From positions 1 to 64,000 of the forward strand of contig WRGY01000124.1 of assembly GCA_009786925.1 (NCBI GenBank): DNA of 64,000 nt, given 5' to 3'. The stretch comes from Defluviitaleaceae bacterium (GTDB lineage Bacteria; Bacillota; Clostridia; Lachnospirales; WQUN01). The notes under the pieces were generated by a model. The model saw only the letters and a list, made by a program, of their open reading frames with translations, did not search any database and was not told the DNA's origin. Shown here in pieces: positions 9,459-18,823 of this stretch (its first letter is position 1; each line of letters begins with the position of its first letter). The position numbers were made by a program, and so were the translations under genes.

Positions 9459-11606
9459 TTAGCTAAACTTAATGCCCTTTAATGCGGCGAATGGGCTGTT
9501 TTTCACATCGGGTTTATTCTTTTTGTTTGCGTCGTCTAAGTAAGCTTGTACATCTCGCTTAGACATTGAATTTTTCTCGTCTTTTTTGCGCTTTTCAAAG
9601 TTCTCGTATTTTTCCTTATGACCGCATGGGCAAATCACTTGTCTCTTGTCCCCTACCCCCACGATTTTCATAAACTTGTGGCACTGCGGGCATTTTGAGC
9701 GTATTTCCTGGGAAACAGAAACGCGAGAGTTGCATTCACGGTCTTGGCAAACCAGCATTTCGCCTTTTTTGCCGGATACTTGCAACATAAAAAGGCCGCA
9801 TTTTTCGCATTTTGTTGTGCTTATATTGTCGTGCTTGAAGGTTGCCGTGCTGTTTTTGATTTCTGTGATGATTTTGCGTGTATATTTGCGTATGTTTTTT
9901 ATGAAATCGGTTTTTTTCATTTTGTCAGCGGCTATTGCTGATAGATTTTGCTCCCATATACCTGTAAGCTCGGGTGATTTTAGGTCGCTTGGAACTATGG
10001 TAAGCAGTTGGCGAGCCTTAGAAGTTGTAAATATGTCTTTGCCCTTTTTTTCTATCAAAAAGCTGTCGAAGAGCTTTTCTATGATGTCTGCACGAGTGGC
10101 AACAGTGCCGAGCCCACCTGTTTTTGACAATGTCTCTGCGAGTTTTTTGTCATCTGTATATTTTGCAGGGTTTTCCATTGCAGAGAGTAGCGTTGCTTCA
10201 TTAAACGGTGCAGGGGGTGTTGTTTTGCCTTCGGTGAGTTTTATGCCTTTTATGGGCAATTTGTCACCCTTTTTCATGGCGGGCAGGGTTCCTTTTTCTT
10301 CATCATCTTCATCATCTTCGCTGTTATACACAGCCTGATACCCTTGCGAAATCACAACCCGCCCGCCTGATTTAAAAGTCTCGCCGTCGATTTTAAAAAT
10401 CGCGGACACTTGTTCGTACTCAAACGGCGGAAAAAAAACACAAAGAAAGCGAGTAATCACGAGGTCGTAGACCTTACGCTCCCTATCATTAAAATTGCCA
10501 AGATTTACATAGGCCTCTGTTGGTATAATAGCGTGGTGGTCACTTACCTTTGTGTCATCCACAAAGTTTTTATTTGGTTTAATCGGGGATTTTAGTACCT
10601 GCGCACATATTTTTGTATAGGGCTGTACAGAACATGCCTTTAATCTCTCTACGAGTGTAGGCACTATGTCCTCAGAAATATAACGGGAGTCGGTGCGAGG
10701 ATATGTTAGCACCTTATGCTCTTCATAGAGTTTTTGCATGATGGACAATGTTTCTTTTGGCGAAAAACCATATTTTTTGCTTGCATCGCGCTGTAGCTCT
10801 GTTAAGTCATAAAGCCGCGGTGGGTGTTTCAGTTTTATTTTTTTGTCTATTTCGGCGACGACCGCATCTTTTTTTGACTTGATTTTTCCCATGATACCCT
10901 CGACTTTTGCCTTGTCAAAGTCGCGCCCCCACGTTAGTTTGAAATTCCCCATATCTACAGAAATCCCAAAAAAAGGTGTCGGCATAAATTTACGAATTTC
11001 TTCCTCGCGTTTTGATATTATGGCGACTGTGGGCGTTTGCACGCGCCCACAAGACAGTGGGCTATTGAATTTTGTTGTAAGGCAGCGTGTAGCATTTATG
11101 CCTACGAGCCAGTCGGCCTCGGCGCGTGCTTTTGCAGAGTCGCAAAGTGCTTCGTATTGTTTGCCATCCTTTAGATTTGCAAAGCCTTCTTTTATGGCCT
11201 TATCCGTGACGGAAGAAATCCAAAGTCGCTTTATGGGCTTTTTGCATTTTGCCATTTCGATTATCCAGCGCGCAACAAGCTCCCCTTCGCGTCCGGCATC
11301 AGTGGCGATTACAATATCGCCCACATCCTTGCGAAGGAGTTGCTCCTTTACTGTTCTAAACTGTTTTGATGTCTGCGGAATCACCACAAGCTTTAATTTT
11401 TCCGGAATAATGGGGAGGTGATTAATATCCCATCTTTTAAAATTTTTATCATATCCTTCGGGGTCAGCGAGGGTGACAAGATGCCCTAACGCCCATGTTA
11501 CGATATGCTTAGGCCCCTCCATAAAGCCACTGGCAGGCCGACAACCCAGCACCCGAGCAATATCCTTTCCTACGGATGGTTTTTCTGCAAGCACCAGTGT
11601 TTTCAT
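9459..11606 (-). CDS. topB: DNA topoisomerase III (type IA)
   Basis: 715 residues. TOPRIM domain at the N-terminus (MKTLVLAEKPSVGKDIARVL; acidic DAGREGELVARWI motif near residue 105). The active-site tyrosine lies in VLTYPRTDSRYISE near residue 310. The C-terminus carries two four-cysteine zinc-ribbon-like modules (CEKCGLFML ... CQDREC and CPQCHKFM ... CPCG). Type IA topoisomerases relax and decatenate DNA through a single-strand break. Length and the TPPAPFNEATLLSAMENPAKY segment match Bacillota TopB, including those found in mobile elements. It lies 12 bp downstream of the lipoprotein gene. Confidence 0.95.
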   Translation of the reverse strand: MKTLVLAEKPSVGKDIARVLGCRPASGFMEGPKHIVTWALGHLVTLADPEGYDKNFKRWDINHLPIIPEKLKLVVIPQTSKQFRTVKEQLLRKDVGDIVIATDAGREGELVARWIIEMAKCKKPIKRLWISSVTDKAIKEGFANLKDGKQYEALCDSAKARAEADWLVGINATRCLTTKFNSPLSCGRVQTPTVAIISKREEEIRKFMPTPFFGISVDMGNFKLTWGRDFDKAKVEGIMGKIKSKKDAVVAEIDKKIKLKHPPRLYDLTELQRDASKKYGFSPKETLSIMQKLYEEHKVLTYPRTDSRYISEDIVPTLVERLKACSVQPYTKICAQVLKSPIKPNKNFVDDTKVSDHHAIIPTEAYVNLGNFNDRERKVYDLVITRFLCVFFPPFEYEQVSAIFKIDGETFKSGGRVVISQGYQAVYNSEDDEDDEEKGTLPAMKKGDKLPIKGIKLTEGKTTPPAPFNEATLLSAMENPAKYTDDKKLAETLSKTGGLGTVATRADIIEKLFDSFLIEKKGKDIFTTSKARQLLTIVPSDLKSPELTGIWEQNLSAIAADKMKKTDFIKNIRKYTRKIITEIKNSTATFKHDNISTTKCEKCGLFMLQVSGKKGEMLVCQDRECNSRVSVSQEIRSKCPQCHKFMKIVGVGDKRQVICPCGHKEKYENFEKRKKDEKNSMSKRDVQAYLDDANKKNKPDVKNSPFAALKGIKFS

Positions 11607-11618
11607 TTGAAATTCTCC

Positions 11619-12596
11619 TTACGGCAACTCTATGACTACCTCGTCGCCTATACTATTAAAATCTACGCGAATTACCGCAAAAAATTCGTTTATCGTATCG
11701 CCCACAGGCATTTTCCAATAAATTTCTATTATGGCCCGATGGGGTGCGTTATCCGCATACATACTTAAAAAAACCAATGCTTCACCAATCTCCACATCCT
11801 GCGTATCTATCGGTAGCATCGCAAGTGCGAACTCAAGCTCGGCCTCTTCGCCCCATATCAAGACAGACCAATAGGAGCAGTAGTCGCTATAGGGTAGCTC
11901 TACTATGATTTCGAGTTCTTCCAGTGCTTCATGAGAAATAGTAAGGTTTTGACGTAGCATTTCGAGGATAATTTCTTCTATATTAAAGCCACCAAGGGTA
12001 AATAAATCATAGACCCCTAAAGTATTGATTGTTTCCTGCGAAAGCTCCATCCCGCTAACGATAAGACGCGAGTCCAAGACTTCGCCGCACACCGTCATAA
12101 GAGAATATGTACCCACACTAAGCTCTGTCCCACGGAAAAATCCACCCATCACATCACCTAGGTCCAGCTCTGTAGAGGTCAGCATTTCTACTAACCCTCC
12201 GTCAGAAATTTTCTTCATATTTATGTCCATTGAAATATTTATATGTTGGTTTGTTCCGCCGCCCATGCCTGTTTCGAGATTTATACTAATGTCAAATGCT
12301 CCGCTTTCTCCCTCTGCTATGTTTATACTCGAAAGAATCTTTTTCAGTGTACTCATAGCAATAGCTACCTCCGACTCCGCCTTTGTTTCATACATTGGCA
12401 TTGGCGAAGGGGATGGTGTCGGCACAGGGGTTGGAGAGGGTGTCAGTGAAGGCGTTGGAGTGGGCGTAAATTCAGGTGCCGGCTCGGGCGTAGTGATAGG
12501 CAGGGGTGCAGTTGTTGGCTCTGGCAGGTATTCTGTATCCGTCGCAATACATGCCGAGAAGACCGCAAACAAAATCAAAAAAACGAATTTTTTCAA
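11619..12596 (-). CDS. Putative lipoprotein with Pro/Thr/Ser-rich linker
   Basis: 325 residues. MKKFVFLILFAVFSACIA is a short signal sequence ending in a lipobox-like FSAC, so lipidation on the cysteine is likely though the -3 residue is Phe. Residues 27-68 are a Pro/Thr/Ser repeat (TPTPSLTPSPTP type), a typical extended stalk away from the membrane. The rest (about 75-325) is an unrecognised soluble domain with many acidic residues and a repeated INxE/MDIN pattern, possibly the LppX/LolA-like or DUF-type fold of other Clostridial lipoproteins. First gene of the leftward unit with topB; divergent from sigK across 116 bp. Confidence 0.7.
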   Translation of the reverse strand: MKKFVFLILFAVFSACIATDTEYLPEPTTAPLPITTPEPAPEFTPTPTPSLTPSPTPVPTPSPSPMPMYETKAESEVAIAMSTLKKILSSINIAEGESGAFDISINLETGMGGGTNQHINISMDINMKKISDGGLVEMLTSTELDLGDVMGGFFRGTELSVGTYSLMTVCGEVLDSRLIVSGMELSQETINTLGVYDLFTLGGFNIEEIILEMLRQNLTISHEALEELEIIVELPYSDYCSYWSVLIWGEEAELEFALAMLPIDTQDVEIGEALVFLSMYADNAPHRAIIEIYWKMPVGDTINEFFAVIRVDFNSIGDEVVIELP

Positions 12597-12628
12597 TCGC
12601 TTTCTCCACCTTTCTATTCATGTCCAGT

Positions 12629-12658
12629 GTAACATATATCCCCCTTCTTGCATAATAT
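12629..12658 (+). promoter_or_regulatory. Tentative sigma-E-type promoter of sigK
   Basis: GTAACATAT at 12629-12637 and CATAATAT at 12651-12658 are separated by 13 bp. They resemble the -35 (ATA-containing) and -10 (CATACAxT) boxes used by sporulation sigma-E, which drives sigK in Bacillus. The elements are degenerate in this AT-rich spacer, so this is a suggestion. Confidence 0.35.
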
Positions 12659-12712
12659 ATAAGCGTCATAATGCCACGCAAAAAGCGCGTGTCATTATCG
12701 GGAGGTGCTAAA

Positions 12713-13114
12713 ATGTTTTTTGGGCTTCAATTTTTACAAGGCTTTTTTTTGTTTGGCCACTTGGCAGGCGGAAATTCCTTCCCGAAACCGCTTTCCGCAG
12801 AAGAGGAAAGAAAATACCTTCACGAGTACGTCCAAGGCAATGAGGACGCACGAAACATACTAATTGAACGCAATCTACGACTGGTAGCTTTTGTCGCAAA
12901 AAAGTACAACAACCACGCAAAAGACGCAGAAGACCTTATATCAATAGGAACCATAGGCTTGATAAAAGGCGTAGCCTCATTTAAACCCGATAAGGGCGTG
13001 AGGCTTTCTACGTATGCGATACGTTGTATTGAGAATGCTAAGTTCTTCTGTGTGACACACATCACTCCTTTCTTGTCCCTTCACGAAAAAAGGACTGTTT
13101 TCCATTCCTTTTAA
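12713..13114 (+). CDS. sigK: RNA polymerase sporulation sigma factor pro-sigma-K, N-terminal half (split by skin-type element)
   Basis: The ATG at 12713 follows a GGGAGGTG ribosome binding site; an earlier in-frame ATG at 12671 lacks one. The product starts with a hydrophobic leader (MFFGLQFLQGFFLFGHLAGG) then NSFPKPLSAEEERKY, closely matching the pro-sequence and start of Bacillus sigma-K. Sigma region 2 follows (ARNILIERNLRLVAFVAKKY, DLISIGTIGLIKG, LSTYAIRCIEN). Homology stops at Asn108 (13034), where the mobile element begins. The remaining 26 codons to the stop at 13114 are element DNA. As it stands the gene makes only a 133-residue fragment lacking region 4. Excision fuses it in frame to 22028-22402. 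The leader implies membrane-bound pro-sigma-K that also needs proteolysis, presumably by a SpoIVFB-type protease. Confidence 0.95.
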   Translation: MFFGLQFLQGFFLFGHLAGGNSFPKPLSAEEERKYLHEYVQGNEDARNILIERNLRLVAFVAKKYNNHAKDAEDLISIGTIGLIKGVASFKPDKGVRLSTYAIRCIENAKFFCVTHITPFLSLHEKRTVFHSF

Positions 13115-14803
13115 GAAAATGTGTACCTTGTCACCCTTCACAAGTACACACTCTAAAATAAGACGTAGAAGTTGCAACTTCCCCTCATAATCTACCACAG
13201 GCAAGATGTTGGGGAGTTCCTTTATAACCTTACTCATTTTTGCTATCTCAGCAATTTGATTTTCTTGCGAGTCTCGAATACTTATGGCTACATCAAGTCG
13301 AGATTGTTTTTCATCTCGCTCTTGGTTTAGTATGCCAACATCAGCGTATATGTTTTGTTTCAAGTTTTCTGGCGCTGTTCTTAGATTGCTTATCTGACTT
13401 TGAATATCTTGCTCAATTTGAGACAATCGTTTACGAAGGCTAATGATTTCTTTTTCCGTTGTCTTCATGGTCAGTTGCAATGCATCCTCCGCATTAAATA
13501 ACTGGTCATGCAAAAGATTGTGGTCTCTGCTTATATTGCTAAGCTGTTCCACTACAAATGTATCTAAGTCATAACCCTTTACATTTGGAGAATTTTCGCA
13601 AGTACCTTTTTTACGATACTTCACATCACATACATAGCGGAAACGCACAGAACCATCGGGGTTATATCGTCCTCCTTCTGCTCTTACAAACATACGACTT
13701 CCGCAATCTATACAGCGGACAAGCCCTGATAAGAGAGCCTTTGACGTTTCCTTTGGGCGTGCAGCATTATCCTTGGAAATATCAGCCATCAGTGTTTGCA
13801 CACGAATCCAATCTTCCCCTGATATTATCCCCTCATGCTTTCCAACAGAAACAATCCAATCTTTAATATCACGTCGTAGGGACTTTTGCGTATACTTAGG
13901 GTCTAGCGCCCTCGAGTCTTGGTCAATTTCTTTTGTCTGTTCCGTTTTATTGTACGCCATCATGCCCTGCTTGCCGTCGAAGGCACTTTCATCTGCCCAG
14001 ATTGTTACGTCAAAAGATGTGAAGTATGATTTCATTTCCTTATCAGCAATGGCATAAACAGGATTTTGCAGAATGTTTTTTACAGCTATACTGGTAAAGT
14101 CTCTGCCTTTTTTTGTGCGAAAGCCCTCGTTATTTAGTGCTGTGAATGTAGCATTATATGAACCTTTTTGTAAAAACAATTTATAAAGACGTTTCACTAT
14201 AAGTTGTTCATCCGACACAGGCTCTAGGTGATTTATGGTAGACTTGCGACCATTTATAGTAAGCTTTTCTTTTTTTGAAGAATACCCAAGGGGACATTCG
14301 CCACCTAGCCATCGCCCCTCTTTGGCAAGTTCGTACATATTGTCGGTTATGCGCTCGGCGATTATATCTCGCTCAAACTCTGCAATTGCACTCAAAAGTG
14401 CAATCATGATTTTGCCTGTTCGAGAGCTTGTATCCAATTCCCTATCGCTTACAGACACAAAGGCAATTCCCTTTTGATCCATTTGCTGAATGAGATTTAA
14501 TAGGTCAATAGTCCGCCTTGAAATGCGATCTATCTTATAGCAGACTACTGCTCGTACTTTGTTGTTTTCAATATCACGTAGCATTTGCTTATACTGGGGT
14601 CTATCGGCATAAAAACCACTTTTGCCCTCGTCCTCATATATAGATATCTCTGTTTCCGTAACATCAAATTGGGCACAAGCAAGGGCGATGCACTTTTCTT
14701 TTTGAATTTCTATGCTCTTGCCCGATTCCGTAATTTTTGATTTGCGTACATAGACGGCAACACGTCGTGTGTCTGCGGTGTTAATTTTTTTTGCTCGTGC
14801 CAT
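12977..14803 (-). CDS. Large serine recombinase of the skin-type element (SpoIVCA-like)
   Basis: 608 residues. Resolvase domain with catalytic serine in VAVYVRKS (Ser22) and the CYKIDRISRRT arginine motif, and GKIMIALLSAIAEFERDIIAERI at the domain end. Then a recombinase domain with NNEGFRTKKGRDFT and VKNILQNPVYAI, a zinc ribbon (LVRCIDCGSRM ... YVCDVKYRKKGTC) and a coiled-coil (about residues 440-520). It should cut and rejoin attL and attR to restore sigK. A GGTGAG ribosome binding site precedes the ATG, 18 bp after mcrC, so it appears to be last in the HTH-mcrB-mcrC transcription unit. Oddity: the frame runs through attL, so the last 18 or so residues (from NTTYRIRRK on) are antisense sigK sequence and would change after excision. 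Confidence 0.95.
   Translation of the reverse strand: MARAKKINTADTRRVAVYVRKSKITESGKSIEIQKEKCIALACAQFDVTETEISIYEDEGKSGFYADRPQYKQMLRDIENNKVRAVVCYKIDRISRRTIDLLNLIQQMDQKGIAFVSVSDRELDTSSRTGKIMIALLSAIAEFERDIIAERITDNMYELAKEGRWLGGECPLGYSSKKEKLTINGRKSTINHLEPVSDEQLIVKRLYKLFLQKGSYNATFTALNNEGFRTKKGRDFTSIAVKNILQNPVYAIADKEMKSYFTSFDVTIWADESAFDGKQGMMAYNKTEQTKEIDQDSRALDPKYTQKSLRRDIKDWIVSVGKHEGIISGEDWIRVQTLMADISKDNAARPKETSKALLSGLVRCIDCGSRMFVRAEGGRYNPDGSVRFRYVCDVKYRKKGTCENSPNVKGYDLDTFVVEQLSNISRDHNLLHDQLFNAEDALQLTMKTTEKEIISLRKRLSQIEQDIQSQISNLRTAPENLKQNIYADVGILNQERDEKQSRLDVAISIRDSQENQIAEIAKMSKVIKELPNILPVVDYEGKLQLLRLILECVLVKGDKVHIFLKGMENSPFFVKGQERSDVCHTEELSILNTTYRIRRKPHALIGFK
13018..13063 (+). other. attL of the skin-type element
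   Basis: The host side is sigK codons ending in GAG-AAT. The crossover dinucleotide is inferred to be AA at 13034-13035, because it is the centre of the palindrome TAGCA-AA-TGCTA in the rebuilt circle junction. The element-side arm carries GTGTGAC at 13050-13056, starting 15 bp from the dinucleotide, followed by ACACATC. Confidence 0.8.
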
Positions 14804-14821
14804 ACTCTCACCTTCCTTGAT

Positions 14822-15874
14822 TTATTTGAATTTCAACGTATTTTCTGCGCCTGTATAAATGTCAAACAATTCTTGTTTTATTTTGTTAAATTCTTGGTCA
14901 AGATTGACTGTTTTCACAAAAATATGGCAGTCATCTATGATATAGGTACGCTTTAAAGGTTCGTCTACTTGAGGGTATAGGAGCATACCTCCGACTGATT
15001 TTTTCGCTGCTTTTTCAGCTAACCATGAAGCCTCATTTTTGACATAAGCAAATATTTGGTATAGGTTGCTTGATATAATCGTCTGGTTGTCACTAAAGCG
15101 ATTGGATTGCAGTGTTTTTGAGTAGAATTTGGTGTCGATAATTAACCTTATCTCATCAGATGAGATGGTGGTGTCAGCGTTCATCCTTGGCAGCAACTCC
15201 GAATTTTCAGTTTTCCACTTTATCTGTTGCTGGAAGGAAACAGAATGGGGCAAATGCTTTTTATAGAACGCAAAAATAAACTTCTCGAATAGAGATGGTA
15301 GCAGATTATCTTCGAGTGTTCTAAACTCTTTGCTTCCTTTATTTTGGTTGGCTATTGCATCTTCACATATCAATCTACAAAAATAGAGCAACGTGTCATA
15401 ATGAGCATTATTTCGGTTAAACACAAAAACATCCCATTTCACGGCACTGATATTTATAGCATCAATTTCATTAAAATAAAGTAGTACCCTTGATACATCT
15501 CGCTTAATATTCGCTTTCAAAGGCAGTCTGGTCAAATGCAGAAAAGTAGCTTTCAACACTTGGTTGAATAGAATATTTCCATTAAATTCATCAAAGTTGC
15601 ACACAGCTTTCGCATTATGAAATGACAATCGCCGGATAGAGTTTCCAATATCAACTCTTCCGCGAATAGATGTCAGCTCCTCTGCTTGGTTCACATAATT
15701 TTTGAGAAAACCCCGTTTAATCAGCGTTTGAGTTCCGCACAAAAGCAAGGAGGCAAGCAAGTCATAAATATTCTCGCAATCCTCTCTGTTAAGTCGCTCG
15801 TACTCTTTTGATTTCAAAACCTCAAAGGCATAAACGAGCATATTGTACACGTTTTTTATCGGCACATTGCTCAT
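14822..15874 (-). CDS. mcrC: McrC-type restriction endonuclease subunit
   Basis: 350 residues. The N-terminus (IKNVYNMLVYAFEVLKSKEY) and the following helical region match the McrC family. The PD-(D/E)xK nuclease core is visible near residues 232-258: LPRMNADTTISSDEIRLIID followed by TKFYS, where Asp and the DTK motif supply metal ligands and the catalytic lysine. McrC is the nuclease recruited by the McrB GTPase motor to cut DNA carrying modified bases. Its start overlaps the end of mcrB by 4 bp (ATGA), so the two are translationally coupled. It lies inside the skin-type element. Confidence 0.93.
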   Translation of the reverse strand: MSNVPIKNVYNMLVYAFEVLKSKEYERLNREDCENIYDLLASLLLCGTQTLIKRGFLKNYVNQAEELTSIRGRVDIGNSIRRLSFHNAKAVCNFDEFNGNILFNQVLKATFLHLTRLPLKANIKRDVSRVLLYFNEIDAINISAVKWDVFVFNRNNAHYDTLLYFCRLICEDAIANQNKGSKEFRTLEDNLLPSLFEKFIFAFYKKHLPHSVSFQQQIKWKTENSELLPRMNADTTISSDEIRLIIDTKFYSKTLQSNRFSDNQTIISSNLYQIFAYVKNEASWLAEKAAKKSVGGMLLYPQVDEPLKRTYIIDDCHIFVKTVNLDQEFNKIKQELFDIYTGAENTLKFK

Positions 15875-18807
15875 AATAGTCTCAGCACCTCTTCGAGTTT
15901 GCTAGTATTATCAAAGAAATATTCACGCAGAAGTTCCTCTATTTCATACTTGAAAATACCCTCTATGTCTTTGTCGCTAAGTGGCTCATTGGAACAGAAA
16001 TAGCTGTGACCGATTTGATGACCGCTATCGAGTTCCTCCTCAATCAGCTTGTTTAGCTTGTTCATTTTGTCAATAACAACGTCAGCGCCGGAATACTTCA
16101 TCTTAAAATCGGCAATAAACCCATCATCATCAAATGCAGGCTTAATGGGTATAAAGCTAAATCTACGGCGCAGAGCGTAGTCAATCATTGCAAGGCTACG
16201 GTCTGCGGTGTTCATCATGCCGATAACATGAATATTATCAGGAACATATAACTTTTCGCCCGAGTATGTCAGCTTCATGGCAAATTCTTCGCCACGCTTG
16301 TCATGTTCAAGCAGCAGCATTAGTTCGCCCATAACCTTTGAAAGATTTCCGCGATTGATTTCGTCAATGATAAAGAAGTAATTGTTTTCTTTATCTTCTT
16401 GTGCCTTTATGCAAAAGTCATAGAATATACCTTTTCTTAAATCAAAGCACCCACTCTCGCTCGGTCTGAATCCTTCGATAAAATCCTCGTATGAATAGTT
16501 TTGATGAAACTGTATTATTTCAATTCTGCTATCATCTTTCGCACCTATAATTGAATATGCAAGCCTCTTTGCCATGTAACTCTTACCAACACCGGGCGCA
16601 CCTTGCAAAATGATATTCTTTTTGCGGGTAAGTAAGGCAACAATATCATCGTATTTTTCGCTGTCAAAATAGACTTCGGTGAGAAAGTCTGCTTTATTAT
16701 ATTTTATTAGCTCGACAGGCTGTAATGGTACAATGCCTTTATCAATTAAGGCTTCGTGAAGTTCATGACGAATAGACCACTCGAAATGTTCGCCACTATT
16801 CACATATCTTCCTGTAAACGGAATGTTCCACCATGCAATGTCGCCTTTTGTATCTAACCGAGCCTTGCAATTTGTATACTCGTGTACACGCCTCGCCATT
16901 GATACGGCAGGCTTGATATAGGCAGACGGATGGGCGTTAAATGTCTTGCCGACAAGTGTGCATGTGGCTTGCCCATCAAAGTAAAGCCATTTCCGCAACA
17001 GTTCAATATCGTTTTGATTGAGAATAGCGTTGTTCAACATTTCCAACCATTGCAGCTTGGTTATGCCGGCATCATAATCGAAACCATCTATACCGCTTAT
17101 CACAAACTTACGCCTTTGTTCTGAGTCAATAATTCTTATTCGCTTGTCTGGATTTGGGCTGCCATCCTTGTAATTACTGAGAATGGCGTAAATAGATTGC
17201 CACGGCGTTTTCCCAACAGAGCTTAACTGTGCATCCCAACCTTTGTCTACACCATACTCCCATATTTCAATATCTGTCATGGGCTTTTGAGTGTCCTCTA
17301 AGACTTTTATGGCAAGTTCTTTAAGAGAGATAATTGTAGTTGATATATCATTTGGCGAATTTGGCACAGTGTCAGACAAGTCGTTTTGAAAATGTCCGGC
17401 TTTACGTGCAGACAAAAATTCTTCATATTTGTTCATCGCCGCTGCAAACGCTTGGTTATTGTATTTCTTGTTTACTTCGTCATAATATGCAGAACTTTCG
17501 ATTGTTTTACGCAATGTTCTAAAGTTTTCATTACTTGTTTGATAAAATAGATTGGGTTGCGCCAAGTCCACATCAATCAAATCTTTACAAGCTGATTTGA
17601 GCGCTCTAATATAGTTGATTCTTGTAGAATCAGAATAAGGTTTTCCTTGCGAATATGTTTGATTTGAAAACCAGCTTGTAAACTCTAATTCCAAATTTTT
17701 GACTTTGCCATGAAAAATTGCATCAATATCAGTTTGTTTTGTAACTTGATGCACTGTACTCCTATACGTGCCGAGTTCATAGTCAATATACGGCTCAACC
17801 GGTTGCCATTCAACAGGGATGGTGTGTCCTAATTCATTATCATAAATGCAGTCGCTTTCCATATCGCCTAATATTGTGCCAATAGCTTTAATCCTCAACA
17901 GAGAGTCTTTTCCCTTTGCAAAAGATGATTTCAAGGCAATCTTATCCCCTGCTTTCATTTGCGAAAACAGTTCAAACGCTGTCCGTGTCGCTGCATCTGA
18001 TATGTTTGCAATATGTGCTTTCAGTTCTTGCGGATTGCTAACTAAACTCGTCATGTCTTTTTGGTTGAAGCGTATTCCAAAAACCCCTGTTTCAATAAAT
18101 TTTTCAGTTAGTTCTCCGGCACTTCCTGAGCCACCAAGCCAATAAGAAGTTTTCTCTGTTTGCGTATGCCAAAGATTCTTGATTGGGGTGCTGTGCAGAA
18201 TTGCAGAATAAATAAGCCCGTTATTAAGAGGATTGTTTGCCGATATGCCTATCTTTTGCATCTCACCAAACAAATTTCCATTGCCACCGACAAAGAGAGC
18301 ATCTAAAATAATCTGTCGGCGATTTCTCGACACAATACTGATATTGTTTGCAGGGTCTTGGATATACAAAATCGTACCTTGCACATTTTCAGGCAGTGTA
18401 TTTATATCTGCACCTTCCTTGAATCGCAACAATGATTCAACCCAATAATTTTGTCGGACAAAAGATTTGGCAATGACACGCTTGTCTTCATATTCATTCA
18501 GTGACTGTTTCATCGCCGCATTTGTGTCGAAATAGCTAATCAATTGACCAATCAATAATAACAACTTGTATTCGTTGGAATTTTTGTCATATGAATTGAG
18601 CCACTTCTCAAAAGAAAATGGCCTTTGTTTTGTTACTTCAATTAAAGCGGGCAAAGAAATGTCAGCAACATCAAAAACTAAAAACTCATCAAACTTGTCT
18701 TTGGCTTTTTGATAGTAAAACTCTTCTTGCTCAGCGATTTGTTTTATACTCGGCAATTCAAGCGCCTTGTGCAGTTCGGTGTTGTAATTGTTAAAGAAGA
18801 AAAACAT
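15871..18807 (-). CDS. mcrB: McrB-type AAA+ GTPase with EVE-like and HARE-HTH domains
   Basis: 978 residues, about twice Escherichia coli McrB. Residues 1-210 are an unrecognised helical region. Residues 217-365 (SYWLGGSG, KAGDKIALKSSF, GHTIPVEW) look like an EVE-type modified-base reader. Residues 494-572 (SLKELAIKVLEDTQKPMTDI, WEYGVDKGW, GKTPWQSIYAIL) match the HARE-HTH domain predicted to sense modified DNA. The AAA+ motor has Walker A GAPGVGKS at 736-743, Walker B FFIIDEIN at 811-818 and MMNTADRS at 864-871, the McrB signature. A GGAGGG ribosome binding site precedes the start. Together with McrC it should restrict foreign DNA with modified bases. Confidence 0.92.
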   Translation of the reverse strand: MFFFFNNYNTELHKALELPSIKQIAEQEEFYYQKAKDKFDEFLVFDVADISLPALIEVTKQRPFSFEKWLNSYDKNSNEYKLLLLIGQLISYFDTNAAMKQSLNEYEDKRVIAKSFVRQNYWVESLLRFKEGADINTLPENVQGTILYIQDPANNISIVSRNRRQIILDALFVGGNGNLFGEMQKIGISANNPLNNGLIYSAILHSTPIKNLWHTQTEKTSYWLGGSGSAGELTEKFIETGVFGIRFNQKDMTSLVSNPQELKAHIANISDAATRTAFELFSQMKAGDKIALKSSFAKGKDSLLRIKAIGTILGDMESDCIYDNELGHTIPVEWQPVEPYIDYELGTYRSTVHQVTKQTDIDAIFHGKVKNLELEFTSWFSNQTYSQGKPYSDSTRINYIRALKSACKDLIDVDLAQPNLFYQTSNENFRTLRKTIESSAYYDEVNKKYNNQAFAAAMNKYEEFLSARKAGHFQNDLSDTVPNSPNDISTTIISLKELAIKVLEDTQKPMTDIEIWEYGVDKGWDAQLSSVGKTPWQSIYAILSNYKDGSPNPDKRIRIIDSEQRRKFVISGIDGFDYDAGITKLQWLEMLNNAILNQNDIELLRKWLYFDGQATCTLVGKTFNAHPSAYIKPAVSMARRVHEYTNCKARLDTKGDIAWWNIPFTGRYVNSGEHFEWSIRHELHEALIDKGIVPLQPVELIKYNKADFLTEVYFDSEKYDDIVALLTRKKNIILQGAPGVGKSYMAKRLAYSIIGAKDDSRIEIIQFHQNYSYEDFIEGFRPSESGCFDLRKGIFYDFCIKAQEDKENNYFFIIDEINRGNLSKVMGELMLLLEHDKRGEEFAMKLTYSGEKLYVPDNIHVIGMMNTADRSLAMIDYALRRRFSFIPIKPAFDDDGFIADFKMKYSGADVVIDKMNKLNKLIEEELDSGHQIGHSYFCSNEPLSDKDIEGIFKYEIEELLREYFFDNTSKLEEVLRLL

Positions 18808-18823
18808 GGTGTCCCTCCAATGG

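Noticed and set aside
12671-12712. Upstream in-frame ATG that would extend sigK by 14 residues
   Set aside because: No ribosome binding site; GGGAGGTG lies directly before the ATG at 12713 and the product from there matches the sigma-K pro-sequence.
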